From CAVUCH01 sp963739995 (GTDB taxonomy: Bacteria > Acidobacteriota > Vicinamibacteria > Vicinamibacterales > JAENWD01): a stretch of DNA of 64,000 bases. This document shows, one piece after another, positions 50,593 through 61,892 of the stretch. The position numbers and the translations under genes are program-made. Position 1 is the stretch's first letter. Every line of letters begins with the position of its first letter. The stretch spans positions 124,001 to 188,000 of the forward strand of contig CAVUCH010000005.1 of NCBI GenBank assembly GCA_963739995.1. The letters run 5' to 3'. The notes beneath the pieces are model-generated. The model had not been told where the DNA came from. It did no database searches and saw only the letters and a list, made by a program, of their open reading frames with translations.

Positions 50593-53187
50593 GTGAAGCT
50601 GTCGTCCCCACCTCCTGAAACCATGGGTCCCCCAGGCATTCCCCCTCGCGAACATGACAGCCCAGGCGAAGTCGTCGCGCGCCGGCTCGATGCGGCTCGC
50701 CGGGCGTTCGGGGCCGAGATCGCCGCTGGACGCGGCGGCCGCAGCGCTCATCGTGCGTTTTCGGATCGCATGGACCGAATCGTCGTCGGTGCCGCACCCG
50801 GTATCCACACGCTGAGCATTCCGGTTGCCCTGTGCGCGATCGGCGGGTACGGCCGCGGGACCCTGTGTCTCCACTCGGACATCGACCTGCTGATCGTGTT
50901 TGGCACGCGCGTGGGAGCGGAGGAGGAACGCTTCCTCAGCGCGCTGCTGCACCCGCTGTGGGACGCCCATCTCACCGTGGGGTACCAGGTGCGCACGATC
51001 GACGAGCTCGAGGGAGGCGAGGACGACAAGCCGGAAGACGACAACCCTGAGCTCACGCTGGCGCTGCTCGACGCAAGACTGCTGGCAGGTGACACCGGCC
51101 TGTTCGAGCGTGTGCAGACGCGCTTCGGGGCGGATGGCATGGAGCGCCGGGCATCCACCCTCAGCGCCCTCTGGCGGCTGACCGAGGCACGCCATGCGCG
51201 GTACAACGACACCATCTATCAGCTGGAGCCGGACGTAAAGAGCTCGCCCGGCGGGCTGCGGGACGTCGTCGTCCTCCGGCTGCTGTCCAGGCTCGCTCCA
51301 GGTGTGAGTTCGCTACCCGACGCGGATCTCGAGCAGGCGGAGGAGTTCCTGCTGCGCGTGCGGTCGCTGCTGCACCACGCTGAGGCTCGCAACATGAACG
51401 TGTTGAGCCGCGGGCTCCAGGAGAAAGTGGCAACGCAGCTGCAAATGACCACACTCGGGACCACCGCGCGAGCCGACGCGCTCATGCGCTCGTACTTCAC
51501 CCACGCGCGCGCCGTCACTGGGGCCCTCGTGCGTGCCAGGAGGCTGACCCGGTCGTCACCTGATCCATCGCAACCGAGGCCGGCCGGCCCCAATCTGGAG
51601 GTCGCTGAAGGCGGCGTTCGGTTCGTCGACGAAGAGCGGGCAGGCCACGAGCCGGCGTCGTGGCTGCGCGCATTCGAGTGTGCGCTCGAGCAGGATGTGG
51701 CTGTGGCCGACGACGCGCTCGCAGTCGTCAAACGCAACATCCATGCATGCACATTCGAGGCGGCGCTGCCGACCAGGGAGGACCGGCACCGGCTCGCCCG
51801 CTGGCTGACGCCGCGCCGGGGCCTGTACGCCCGATTGTCGGACATGCGCGAGTGCGGGCTGCTCGAGTGCTTGTTCCCCGGGTTCGCGGCCATCTCCTGC
51901 CGCGTGACTCACGCGCTCGATCACCGGTACACCGTGGACCAGCACACGCTGATGACCATTCGCGGCATCGAGCGCCTGCAGGCCCCGGATCCGCCACGCG
52001 AACGCTTCCGCTCGCTGCTTGGCGAGTTGCGATTCCCCGAGCGGCTCGTGCTCGCCCTGCTGTTCCACGAGGTGGGCAGGTGGAAAGATGACGATCACGT
52101 CGGAGAAAGCGTCCGCTTCGCGCAGACAATGTGCGAGCGACTCGAGCTCGACGCCGACACGCGCCAGAGCGTCGAGTTCCTGGTGGCACAGCACCTGGCG
52201 ATGGCTCATGTGGCCTTCCGATGCGACAGCGAGGATCCGGCGGTCATCCAAACGTTTGCCGCGCTGGTCGGCACCGAGGAGCGGCTGAAGGCGCTGTGCG
52301 TCATGACGCTGGTGGACGTCCAGGCCATCGGCACGAACACCCTCACGCCGTGGAAGGAGGAGCTGCTCTGGCGCCTGTACGTCAAGACCCATGACCGGTT
52401 GACCCTCAGCTACGGCGACGACGTGATCGAGCACGGTCACGCCGCCGTGGCCGCCGTGCAGGCGACGCGACCGCCGGATATCGGCGAGCAGGAGCTGGCC
52501 GAATTCCTCGAAGGGTTTCCGCAACGGTATCTCGTCACGGTCGACAGAGCACATGTCTACCAGCACGCGAGGCTCGCGCGAGACATCCACCGCGACGAAG
52601 TGCATCTGTTCCTCGAGCGGAAGGGGACTGTGTGGGAGCTGGCGGTGGTCACCCTGGACAAGCCGCTGCTGTTCTCGAACATCTGCGGCACGCTCTCCTA
52701 TCTCAACCTCGACATCCTGCGCGGCGGCGCGATGACGAGCTCGAGAGGTGTGGTGCTCGACACGTTCGAGTTCTCAGACGACGACGGTGGGTTCGGGCAG
52801 ACCCCGGGAACGTCCAAAGCACTCGAGTCGCTGCTCCAGGACGTCGTGGCCGGACGTCAGGACATCGCAATGCTGCTGCGGCAGAAGCAGAGCGGACCGC
52901 TGTACGGTCGTGAACCCAGGCGCATCGCGCCCGTCGTGAGCATCGACGATACGCACTCCCAGACCTACACGATCGTCGAAATCGTCGCTCAGGACGCGCC
53001 TGGGCTGCTCCACCGGATCAGCCGGGTGATCTCGCAGCATGGATGCGACGTCCACCTGGTGCTGATCGCAACCGAGGGGGGCAAGGCGATCGACGTGTTC
53101 CACCTCACCGCCAAGTCCGCCAAGCTGCCCACAGAGCTGCAGCTCGCACTCGCAGAGGATCTCGAACGCATGCTGCAGGCGGAATAA
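50593..53187 (+). CDS. glnD: GlnD: PII uridylyltransferase/uridylyl-removing enzyme
   Basis: An 864-residue nitrogen-status sensor that modifies PII. The nucleotidyltransferase motif GGYGRG (84-89) with D96-x-D98 in HSDIDLL is intact. The HD domain, which removes UMP in the family, has FHEVGRWKDDDH near residue 492: the expected H-D pair reads H-E. Two ACT domains (about 680-760 and 790-864) bind glutamine in the family. The GTG at 50593 gives the longest product; the ATG at 50623 is an alternative, neither with a ribosome site. No glnB or amtB is adjacent. Confidence 0.9.
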   Translation: MKLSSPPPETMGPPGIPPREHDSPGEVVARRLDAARRAFGAEIAAGRGGRSAHRAFSDRMDRIVVGAAPGIHTLSIPVALCAIGGYGRGTLCLHSDIDLLIVFGTRVGAEEERFLSALLHPLWDAHLTVGYQVRTIDELEGGEDDKPEDDNPELTLALLDARLLAGDTGLFERVQTRFGADGMERRASTLSALWRLTEARHARYNDTIYQLEPDVKSSPGGLRDVVVLRLLSRLAPGVSSLPDADLEQAEEFLLRVRSLLHHAEARNMNVLSRGLQEKVATQLQMTTLGTTARADALMRSYFTHARAVTGALVRARRLTRSSPDPSQPRPAGPNLEVAEGGVRFVDEERAGHEPASWLRAFECALEQDVAVADDALAVVKRNIHACTFEAALPTREDRHRLARWLTPRRGLYARLSDMRECGLLECLFPGFAAISCRVTHALDHRYTVDQHTLMTIRGIERLQAPDPPRERFRSLLGELRFPERLVLALLFHEVGRWKDDDHVGESVRFAQTMCERLELDADTRQSVEFLVAQHLAMAHVAFRCDSEDPAVIQTFAALVGTEERLKALCVMTLVDVQAIGTNTLTPWKEELLWRLYVKTHDRLTLSYGDDVIEHGHAAVAAVQATRPPDIGEQELAEFLEGFPQRYLVTVDRAHVYQHARLARDIHRDEVHLFLERKGTVWELAVVTLDKPLLFSNICGTLSYLNLDILRGGAMTSSRGVVLDTFEFSDDDGGFGQTPGTSKALESLLQDVVAGRQDIAMLLRQKQSGPLYGREPRRIAPVVSIDDTHSQTYTIVEIVAQDAPGLLHRISRVISQHGCDVHLVLIATEGGKAIDVFHLTAKSAKLPTELQLALAEDLERMLQAE

Positions 53188-53205
53188 CCTTACAAGTGCC
53201 GCGCA

Positions 53206-54984
<1,779 letters not shown>

Positions 54985-55107
54985 CGCCAGCTCCTCCGGC
55001 CGTTCGGCTCCAGGCTTCCAGCTCCAGCGTCCCGGTTTTTCACGGCCGATTTGCCAGACATGGCCCGGAGTCCGGAGTGGGGACTCTGAGTTGTCGAGGC
55101 ACTCGAC

Positions 55108-56289
55108 TCACAAGCGCTCGAAGATACCGGCAGCGCCCATCCCGCCGCCCACGCACATGGTGACGAGGCCGTACCGGGCGCGGCGGCGCTGCATTTCATG
55201 GAGCAGCGTCGTAGTGAGCTTGGCGCCGGTGCAGCCGAGCGGGTGCCCGAGCGCAATCGCGCCGCCGTTGACGTTCACACGCTCAGGGTCGACGTGCAGC
55301 TCGCGCAGGCAGGCGAGCACCTGCGATGCAAATGCCTCGTTCAGCTCGATCAGGTCAATCTCATCGAGCGACAGCCCTGCCAGCCTCAGGACCTTTCGCA
55401 CCGCCGGCACCGGGCCGATCCCGAACCGTTCCGGTTCGACGCCTGCAGTCGCGAAGGCGACGAAGCGTGCCAGCGGCGCGAAGTTCAGCTCAGTGGCGCG
55501 CTCGGCTGAGAGGAGGAGCACCGCGGCCGCGCCATCGCTCATCTGCGACGCGTTGCCTGCCGTCACCGTACCCGCGATGTGGAATGCCGGTGGAAGCCTG
55601 GCGAGCGCCTCCGGCGAGGTGTCGCGGCGCGGGCCTTCGTCCACGTCGAATGAATGCTCGCGAACCGCCGGTGGAGCGCCATCGGCAGCGGGGGACGCGA
55701 CGCGCACCGTGAGCGGCACGATCTCGTGTGCGAAACGCCCCCCGTCAACCGCCGCGAGCGAACGCTGATGACTGCGCAGCGCCCACGCATCCTGCTCCTC
55801 GCGCGAGATGCTCGACTCGCGCGCGTGATTCTCAGCCACGAGCCCCGTGCTGAGATACACGTCCGGGTAGCTGCTCACCAGCTCCGGGTTGGGCGACACC
55901 TTGTGGCCGCCCATGGGTACGAGGCTCATCGACTCCGTGCCGCCCGCCAGCACGGCTCCGGCGAAGCCGCACATGATCCGCTCGGCACCGTATGCAATCG
56001 CCTGCAGCCCGGACGAGCAGAAACGGTTCACGGTAACCGCCGATGCGGTCACCGGTATACCCGCACGCAGGCTCGCAATGCGTGCGACGTTCAACCCCTG
56101 CTCGGCCTCCGGCATCGCGCAGCCCATGATCACGTCGTCCACGGCGGACGCATCGAGGCCGGGTACCCGCGCGAGCGCCTCGCGCAGGACGACCGCCGCC
56201 ATTTCGTCTGGCCTCGTGGTGCGCAGCGTGCCCGCCGGCGCCTTACCGACAGCCGTGCGCACGGCGGAAACGATCACCGCGTCGTGCAT
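55108..56289 (-). CDS. Acetyl-CoA acyltransferase (thiolase)
   Basis: A 393-residue thiolase for the last step of beta-oxidation. Catalytic C91 (NRFCSSG), H349 (GHPLG) and C379 (CVGGGMG) are intact. The start is ATG 56289 with AAGGGG upstream; an in-frame ATG at 56307 is the alternative. Together with the FadB-like fusion it would form the trifunctional beta-oxidation pair. Confidence 0.94.
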   Translation of the reverse strand: MHDAVIVSAVRTAVGKAPAGTLRTTRPDEMAAVVLREALARVPGLDASAVDDVIMGCAMPEAEQGLNVARIASLRAGIPVTASAVTVNRFCSSGLQAIAYGAERIMCGFAGAVLAGGTESMSLVPMGGHKVSPNPELVSSYPDVYLSTGLVAENHARESSISREEQDAWALRSHQRSLAAVDGGRFAHEIVPLTVRVASPAADGAPPAVREHSFDVDEGPRRDTSPEALARLPPAFHIAGTVTAGNASQMSDGAAAVLLLSAERATELNFAPLARFVAFATAGVEPERFGIGPVPAVRKVLRLAGLSLDEIDLIELNEAFASQVLACLRELHVDPERVNVNGGAIALGHPLGCTGAKLTTTLLHEMQRRRARYGLVTMCVGGGMGAAGIFERL

Positions 56290-56376
56290 TGGACCCCTTT
56301 TCCTCATGAATCCTCGCCCCTCGAGAGGCACGTCGATGCGCCAGACGACGCATACCGTCCGAAGCCCTCTCACATC

Positions 56377-57030
56377 TCATGCGTCCGGACGTCCATGTGT
56401 GGCCGCGAACATCTCGCTGATCGCACGGCCGACCTCTTCCACCTGCCCGTGGAACAGATGATCCGCCCCAGGCACGACGACGAGCTGTTTGGGTTCCCGG
56501 AGGCGGGCGAAGAACGCCTGCAGGCGCGGGAGCGGGCAGATCTCGTCCCGCTCGCCCTGCACGAAGTACTTGGCCTTGCGGCTCGCGACCAATCCGGAGA
56601 AGTCGTACATGTGCAGCGCCGGCGCAATTCCGATCAGGGTGGAGACACGCTCGTCGCGATCGCCGGCCATGAGCGCGACGTAGGCACCAAACGAGAATCC
56701 CGCCGCCCACAGGTCCGCGCCAGGGAACTGCCCTGCCATGAAATCGAGCCCGGCGTGGAAGTCGTTCAACTCACCCACGGCGTTGTCGAACGTGCCCTCG
56801 CTCTGTCCGACGCCGCGGAAGTTGAAGCGGAGCACGGCACAGCCCAGGCCCGCCAACGCCTTCGTGGCCCGATACACCGCTTTGGTGTGCATCGTCCCCC
56901 CGTGCAGCGGATGCGGGTGTGCGAACACGACCCCGGCGCGCGGCGGCACACCCGCAGGAACCGGCCGCTCGAGCAGCGCTTCGAGGAGGCCGGACGGACC
57001 CTCGATCCTGCGAAGCGGGGGGGTGCTCAT
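56377..57030 (-). CDS. Alpha/beta hydrolase, dienelactone hydrolase-like
   Basis: A 217-residue hydrolase with the nucleophile elbow GFSFG (S113), an acid in QGERDE and His in PGADHLF: a full catalytic triad. The N-terminal HPHPLHGG motif is typical of COG2945-type hydrolases. It lies in the beta-oxidation cluster, 2 bases after the next hydrolase, and may act on acyl esters or CoA thioesters (inference). Confidence 0.87.
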   Translation of the reverse strand: MSTPPLRRIEGPSGLLEALLERPVPAGVPPRAGVVFAHPHPLHGGTMHTKAVYRATKALAGLGCAVLRFNFRGVGQSEGTFDNAVGELNDFHAGLDFMAGQFPGADLWAAGFSFGAYVALMAGDRDERVSTLIGIAPALHMYDFSGLVASRKAKYFVQGERDEICPLPRLQAFFARLREPKQLVVVPGADHLFHGQVEEVGRAISEMFAATHGRPDA

Positions 57031-57032
57031 GT

Positions 57033-57848
57033 TCAGCCCGCCACCTTGCGGCCGCGCTCCGATGGGTCAACGCCGGCGGTGCGTTCGACAAAGGCGGCCA
57101 CACTTTCCGCGAACGCCACCGGTCGCGTCACGAGGCCGATGTGGCCGGTACGTTCGAACGTCAGGCTCTCCGCGTGCGGCAGGAAGCGCGTGTAGCCGAG
57201 CGTGTGGTGCGGCGGAACGACGCTGTCGAGGGCCGACTCGCCCGTGATCAGCAGGGTGGGGGCCACGACCGCCGACATCGAGGAAGCGAAGTCGACCTCC
57301 TCGAGCAGACGGATGCGATCCCGCATCAGGGCCGGTGACGTCGGGTGCGCCGCAACGCGCCAGAGCTGTCCAGCCGAAAAGGCCAGCCGGTCGCGGTGGG
57401 CAGGGAGCGCGGCCCGAATCTCACGGCGGGATCGTCGCCAGGCATTGACGCAGAACAGCGGGCTGAGCAGCCACGGCGCGCGCAGGTAGAAGCGCACCCG
57501 GGCGTCCGGCGTGTAGCCAGGCGCCAGTGCCGACGCGAGGACGAGCGCACGCAGCCGTTGCGGGCGCACCGCCGCGTACCGCGCCGCGATGAGGCCGCCG
57601 TACCAGACGCCGCACAACACCGCGTCCCTCACGCCTGCGTCGGCGAGCACGCGATCGATCTGGACGATGAAGTTGTCGAAGCCCAGGCGACGGTCCAGCG
57701 CCTGGCCGCTGGTCCGCTCGCCCGCCAGTGAGAACGAGAGCACGCGAAAATGCTTTGCAAGCGCCTCTACCGTGGGGCGCATCCACTCCCACCGGCCCTG
57801 AATGCCGGGAACGAGGACGAGCGGCGTGCCGGTGCCGATGTCTATCAT
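57033..57848 (-). CDS. Alpha/beta hydrolase-fold protein with Trp at nucleophile position
   Basis: A 271-residue protein of the alpha/beta hydrolase fold. The oxyanion block LVPGIQG and the C-terminal GHIGLV (His) are present, but the elbow reads C-G-V-W82-Y-G-G, with Trp where the Ser nucleophile is expected. It is therefore probably not a classical esterase; it may be a binding or partner protein. The ATG at 57848 is preferred over a TTG at 57896. It precedes the intact hydrolase by 2 bases. Confidence 0.82.
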   Translation of the reverse strand: MIDIGTGTPLVLVPGIQGRWEWMRPTVEALAKHFRVLSFSLAGERTSGQALDRRLGFDNFIVQIDRVLADAGVRDAVLCGVWYGGLIAARYAAVRPQRLRALVLASALAPGYTPDARVRFYLRAPWLLSPLFCVNAWRRSRREIRAALPAHRDRLAFSAGQLWRVAAHPTSPALMRDRIRLLEEVDFASSMSAVVAPTLLITGESALDSVVPPHHTLGYTRFLPHAESLTFERTGHIGLVTRPVAFAESVAAFVERTAGVDPSERGRKVAG

Positions 57849-57903
57849 CACTGTCAGTTTCTTACGATCGTGGCGCGATTCTCGCTGCTGACCCAATCTT
57901 TCA

Positions 57904-60252
57904 TTAGTTCCTCAGCGTCTTCCCCGTCTTCAACGTGTGCTGAATCCGCTCGAGCGTCCTCCGCTCGCCGCATAGCGCCAGGAATGCCTCACGCTCGAGG
58001 TCCAGCAGGTACTGCTCACTCACGGTGGTCTCGTGCGGCACCGGGCCGCCTGCAAGAATCCACGCGAGCCTTCGGCCGATGACGGCGTCGTGATCACTGA
58101 TGCGTCCTGCCCTCCAGGCGAGGTGCACGCCCAGCTTCAGCGCGGCGAGCACCGACTCCCCGCCGACGCGGATGGCGTTCCGCCGCGGCGGCGCCTGGTA
58201 GCCCTCTCGCGTGCGCTCGAGCGCACGCGCCTTCGCGTCCGCAAGCAGGCGTTCGCGGTTCATCGAAATCCCATCCACCGGGCGCAGATAGCCGATCCGC
58301 ATCGCATCAGGCGCGCTGGTCGACACCTTGGCAAGGCCAATCGTTTCGAACACCCGCTGGACAACGGGTAGCAGGTCGGTCGCCGGCGGTAGAACCTCCA
58401 CCGCCCGCGCCAGCATCGCCGTGGTTCCCGCACCGGCGGGGATCAGTCCTACACCGACCTCGACCAGGCCCATGTAAGTCTCGGCGGCGGCCTGCGTGCG
58501 GTCGGCCTGCAGCACGACCTCGCAGCCCCCACCAAGCGCCAGGCCCGCGGGCGCAGCCACCACCGGCACCTGCGAGTAGCGCAGGGAGGTGGTGGCGCGC
58601 TGGAACGAGCGGACCATCAGGTCGATCTCATCCCAGTTGCCTTCCTGCGCCTCGAGCAGGAGGAGCATCAGGTTGGCGCCGGCAGAGAAGTTCGGTGCAT
58701 CGTTGCCGACCACCAGCGCGGCGAAATTGCGCTCGGCTTCCGCGACGCCAGCCTGCAGCATCTCGAGCGTGTCGCCGCCGATCGCATTCATTTTCGAATG
58801 GAACTCAACGCAGAGGACGCCGTCGCCGAGATCCACCAGGCTGGCTCCGGCGTTCCTGCGGATCACCTGCGAGCGCTCCTTCGCGGCCCGTAGAATCTGG
58901 AGGCCCGGCGCGGCCGGTGGAATCGGTGTCTCCCGGAACCGGTTGCGCCCCCTGTCCAGAACCTCCCGGACCAGCGGTGGCACCTCGTTCTCAGGCGCCT
59001 GCGCGCGCCACGCGTCCACCACCTCGCGGACGCCAATCGCGTCGAACAGCTCGAACGGTCCGAGCTCCCAGCCGAAGCCCCACTGCATCACCCGATCCAC
59101 GTCGTCGATGCTGCTGGCGATCACTGGCGCGACCCTGGCCGTGTAGACGAGCGTCGGCGCCAGTGTTTGCCGCAAGAACTCGCCGACCGTGTCGCCGCCC
59201 GTGAACAGCGTGCGAACGCGCTCGCGCACGTCGTCGATGGCTTTGGCGGCATCGATCGAGGAGAGCCGTGCGGAACGCTTCGGCCGATAGGTCAACGTGC
59301 CGGGATCGAGTGTGAGAATGTCGGATTCGCCGCGCGCGTTTCTCTCGCGCCGGTAGAAGCCCCCTCCCGTCTTCTCCCCGAGCCATCCTCGCGAGAGCAT
59401 GTCATCCAGCAATGGTGGCGCCCGGAACGCCTCGCGCTCGCCTTCGGGGAGCCGGTCGTACAAGGTCCGTGCCACGTGTGCCAGGATGTCGAGGCCGGCA
59501 ATGTCGCCCGTGCGAAACGTCGCGCTCTTCGGCCGTCCGAGGGCGGGCCCCGTGATCGTGTCGATCTCCTCAACCGTGTATCGCCCGGATTGCAGCGCCT
59601 CGAGCGTCCGGATGACGCCATAGATCGCGATATGGTTGGCGATGAAGTTCGGCGTGTCCTTCGCGATGACCGTCCCCTTGCCGAGGCGGTAATCCGCGAA
59701 CTGCACCACGGCGGAGACCACGGCCTGTTCGGTCTCCAGCGTCGGGATGACCTCCAGCAGCCGCAAATACCTGGGCGGATTGAAGAAGTGGGTGCCGATC
59801 AGGTGCCGTCGAAAATCGTCCGACCGCCCCTCGGCGAGCGCACTGAGAGGGATACCCGACGTGTTGGAGCTCACGATCGAGCCGGGACGTCGCACCGCGT
59901 CGAGGCGCTCCAGGAGTTCGCGCTTGGCGTCGAGCCGCTCCACGATTGCCTCGATGGTCCAGTCTGCGTCCGCGATCCGTTGAAAGTCGGTGTCGAAGCC
60001 ACCGGTGCTGATGAGCGTCACCCGGTCGGAGGTGAAGAAAGGGTCCGGCTTCAACGTCCGCGCCCGCTCGAGCCCCTGCCGCGCGACGTCCGCGGTCAAA
60101 TCCAACAGCAGTGAGGGTACGCCGGCGTTCGCGAAGTGGGCAGCGATCTGCGCGCCCATGGTGCCTGAGCCCAGCACGGCGACTGACCTGACGAGCGGCA
60201 GCCGTCCGCCGCCCTGGAGCCAATCGGGGGACGCGGCGAGAACGTCGGTCAT
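57904..60252 (-). CDS. 3-Hydroxyacyl-CoA dehydrogenase/enoyl-CoA hydratase fusion
   Basis: A 782-residue beta-oxidation enzyme. The N-terminal dehydrogenase has the NAD loop GSGTMG (28-33) and catalytic His in IGTHFFNPP (about 150). The C-terminal hydratase has Glu in GGGCE and a second Glu in GLVEVGVGL. The order dehydrogenase-hydratase is the reverse of E. coli FadB and the same as B. subtilis FadN. GGAG 7 bases before the ATG at 60252 supports this start over the GTG at 60264. The TetR gene lies 39 bases upstream. Confidence 0.93.
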   Translation of the reverse strand: MTDVLAASPDWLQGGGRLPLVRSVAVLGSGTMGAQIAAHFANAGVPSLLLDLTADVARQGLERARTLKPDPFFTSDRVTLISTGGFDTDFQRIADADWTIEAIVERLDAKRELLERLDAVRRPGSIVSSNTSGIPLSALAEGRSDDFRRHLIGTHFFNPPRYLRLLEVIPTLETEQAVVSAVVQFADYRLGKGTVIAKDTPNFIANHIAIYGVIRTLEALQSGRYTVEEIDTITGPALGRPKSATFRTGDIAGLDILAHVARTLYDRLPEGEREAFRAPPLLDDMLSRGWLGEKTGGGFYRRERNARGESDILTLDPGTLTYRPKRSARLSSIDAAKAIDDVRERVRTLFTGGDTVGEFLRQTLAPTLVYTARVAPVIASSIDDVDRVMQWGFGWELGPFELFDAIGVREVVDAWRAQAPENEVPPLVREVLDRGRNRFRETPIPPAAPGLQILRAAKERSQVIRRNAGASLVDLGDGVLCVEFHSKMNAIGGDTLEMLQAGVAEAERNFAALVVGNDAPNFSAGANLMLLLLEAQEGNWDEIDLMVRSFQRATTSLRYSQVPVVAAPAGLALGGGCEVVLQADRTQAAAETYMGLVEVGVGLIPAGAGTTAMLARAVEVLPPATDLLPVVQRVFETIGLAKVSTSAPDAMRIGYLRPVDGISMNRERLLADAKARALERTREGYQAPPRRNAIRVGGESVLAALKLGVHLAWRAGRISDHDAVIGRRLAWILAGGPVPHETTVSEQYLLDLEREAFLALCGERRTLERIQHTLKTGKTLRN

Positions 60253-60291
60253 CACGGGCTCCACACTCCACGCACGGCCACGGGGAAGGGG

Positions 60292-60981
60292 TTACGCCCT
60301 TCGCGCAGTGCGCACGCCGTTCAGGATCAGGTCGACTATCGGATCCGCATCGGCAGCAAGGTCGTAGGTTCGTGGGCTCAACACCCAGTTGGTCGCCATC
60401 TCGTCGAGTGCGCCGAACAAGGCCTTGGCGACGAGCGTCGGGTTGATCCCGGCCCGGAACACGCGCCGGGCCTGCCCATCGGCGATGACGTCGCGAATTA
60501 TTCCTAGATACTCCCGCACGTAGGTCGCGGAGAATCGCTCCATGAACTTGGTCGTCCCGCGCAACTCAATCTGGAAGACGATCGCCAGATCGCGGTCGGC
60601 TCCGAGGCGCTCCAGGTGCAGCTGCGCGATCCGGCGCAGGCTCGCTTCCGGGTGAAGCCCCTCGAGTGCCGCCAGGCCCTCCGCGATGGCCGCGCGCATC
60701 GTGCGCTCGAAGATCGACACGAGCAGGTCGTCCTTGCTGCGGAAATAGAGGTAAACGGTGCCGGCCGCGACGCCGGCGGCCCGGGCGACATCAGCCACCT
60801 GTGCGTTGAAGAAACCGTGGCGCGCGAACGTCTTGATGGCGGCCGTCAGGATTCGTTCCCGCTTGTCCGGCGCGAGACGGACGCCGGAGGAGCCGGCCGC
60901 GCGGCGGGGCGGCGGCGCTGTCGCGGCGGACAGCCGAGCGGCGGAGCGGGCACGCGCAGAAGGCACTGAATGACTGTTCAT
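60292..60981 (-). CDS. TetR-family regulator, FadR-like
   Basis: A 229-residue repressor. HTH block QVADVARAAGVAAGTVYLYF followed by RSKDDLL is typical of TetR proteins, preceded by an Ala/Pro/Arg-rich tail of about 35 residues. It heads the beta-oxidation cluster on -. Its ATG lies within a perfect FadR-type palindrome (60967-60984), which implies autoregulation and long-chain acyl-CoA as the probable inducer, by analogy with B. subtilis FadR. Confidence 0.88.
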   Translation of the reverse strand: MNSHSVPSARARSAARLSAATAPPPRRAAGSSGVRLAPDKRERILTAAIKTFARHGFFNAQVADVARAAGVAAGTVYLYFRSKDDLLVSIFERTMRAAIAEGLAALEGLHPEASLRRIAQLHLERLGADRDLAIVFQIELRGTTKFMERFSATYVREYLGIIRDVIADGQARRVFRAGINPTLVAKALFGALDEMATNWVLSPRTYDLAADADPIVDLILNGVRTARRA

Positions 60982-60984
60982 TCA
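60967..60984. promoter_or_regulatory. FadR-type operator palindrome
   Basis: TGAATGACTGTTCATTCA consists of perfect arms TGAATGA and TCATTCA around CTGT. It matches the B. subtilis FadR consensus as I recall it (TGAATGAmTAnTCATTCA) in both arms. It covers the start codon of the TetR gene, so bound protein would block its own initiation. Confidence 0.75.
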
Positions 60985-61079
60985 TACGCCGGATGGGCGG
61001 CGGCGTCAAGCGCGTCTGGCCCCCTTCGGCGGGTTCCCTGCGGCCATTCGGCGCCTGCCGTCGACACCGAGCCGCGTGA

Positions 61080-61892
61080 TCACTTCCAGCGCGTCAGGAT
61101 CGCCTCGCGCTGGAAGAGCGCCACCCCGAGCATCACCAGGAGCACCCAGATGACGAACAGCACCACCAGGGAAATGACGATCACCGGTACGGTCAGGCGG
61201 ATGACACCGTTGAACTGCATCACGAACACGACCGTGATCGGCAGAATCAGCAAGGCGCCGAACTGCTGTGCCGTCCGTGGATCGTTCACGCGCGAGGACA
61301 CCAGGATTGCGAGCTGCAGCGCCACCAGAGCAGCGATGGGGCCAAAACCAAGGACGAGCAGCGCCGCGCGTGCGCTCACGACCACCGAGAACACGCGCGG
61401 CTCGGCGAAGGCGAGCATCCCAGCGAGGTAGACGACAAGGGTCCCGAGCATGATGGCCAGAGACGGCAACAGCGCCCCAAGCCCCTTCGCAATCAGCAAT
61501 TCCGCCGTGGTGATCGGCGTTGCCAGCAGGGGTTCGAGCGTGCGACCCTGCTTCTCGCCGATCAGACTGTAGCCCGCAAAGGCCATCGCGCCGGTGACCG
61601 GGATGAGCAGCTGGAGCAGCATGAACTGCTGGAAGATGAACGCCTGCACCGCGGCTTCGTCGCTCACCTCGATGCCGGGGGGCACGGTGCCGCGCTTCAC
61701 GGCACGGGCGAACTCGGGGTCGCCCGACAGCGGCTCGCCCATGAGCCTCGGAACCACCAGCGCAATCAGGAACGGCAGCACGATCGTCACCACCGCGAGG
61801 ATCAGCACGGGCAGCAGCGCGATACGGTTACGCCGCAGCTCCGCCAGCTCCTTCACCAGCAGCGCCCACACGCGATAGCTGGCAAACGTCAC
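61080..61892 (-). CDS. ABC-2 type transporter permease
   Basis: A 270-residue membrane protein with six hydrophobic segments and the large first loop of the NatB/ABC-2 group. The cytoplasmic block LIGEKQGRTLEPLLATPI is characteristic. It is coupled to the ATPase by a 4-base overlap (ATGA). Probably exports an ion or small molecule; substrate unknown. Confidence 0.88.
   Translation of the reverse strand: MTFASYRVWALLVKELAELRRNRIALLPVLILAVVTIVLPFLIALVVPRLMGEPLSGDPEFARAVKRGTVPPGIEVSDEAAVQAFIFQQFMLLQLLIPVTGAMAFAGYSLIGEKQGRTLEPLLATPITTAELLIAKGLGALLPSLAIMLGTLVVYLAGMLAFAEPRVFSVVVSARAALLVLGFGPIAALVALQLAILVSSRVNDPRTAQQFGALLILPITVVFVMQFNGVIRLTVPVIVISLVVLFVIWVLLVMLGVALFQREAILTRWK

Noticed and set aside
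50080..51195. Upstream extension of the DUF1684 frame to 582 codons
   Set aside because: The extension overlaps glnD and lacks homology, whereas the ATG at 50079 begins a signal peptide with lipobox.
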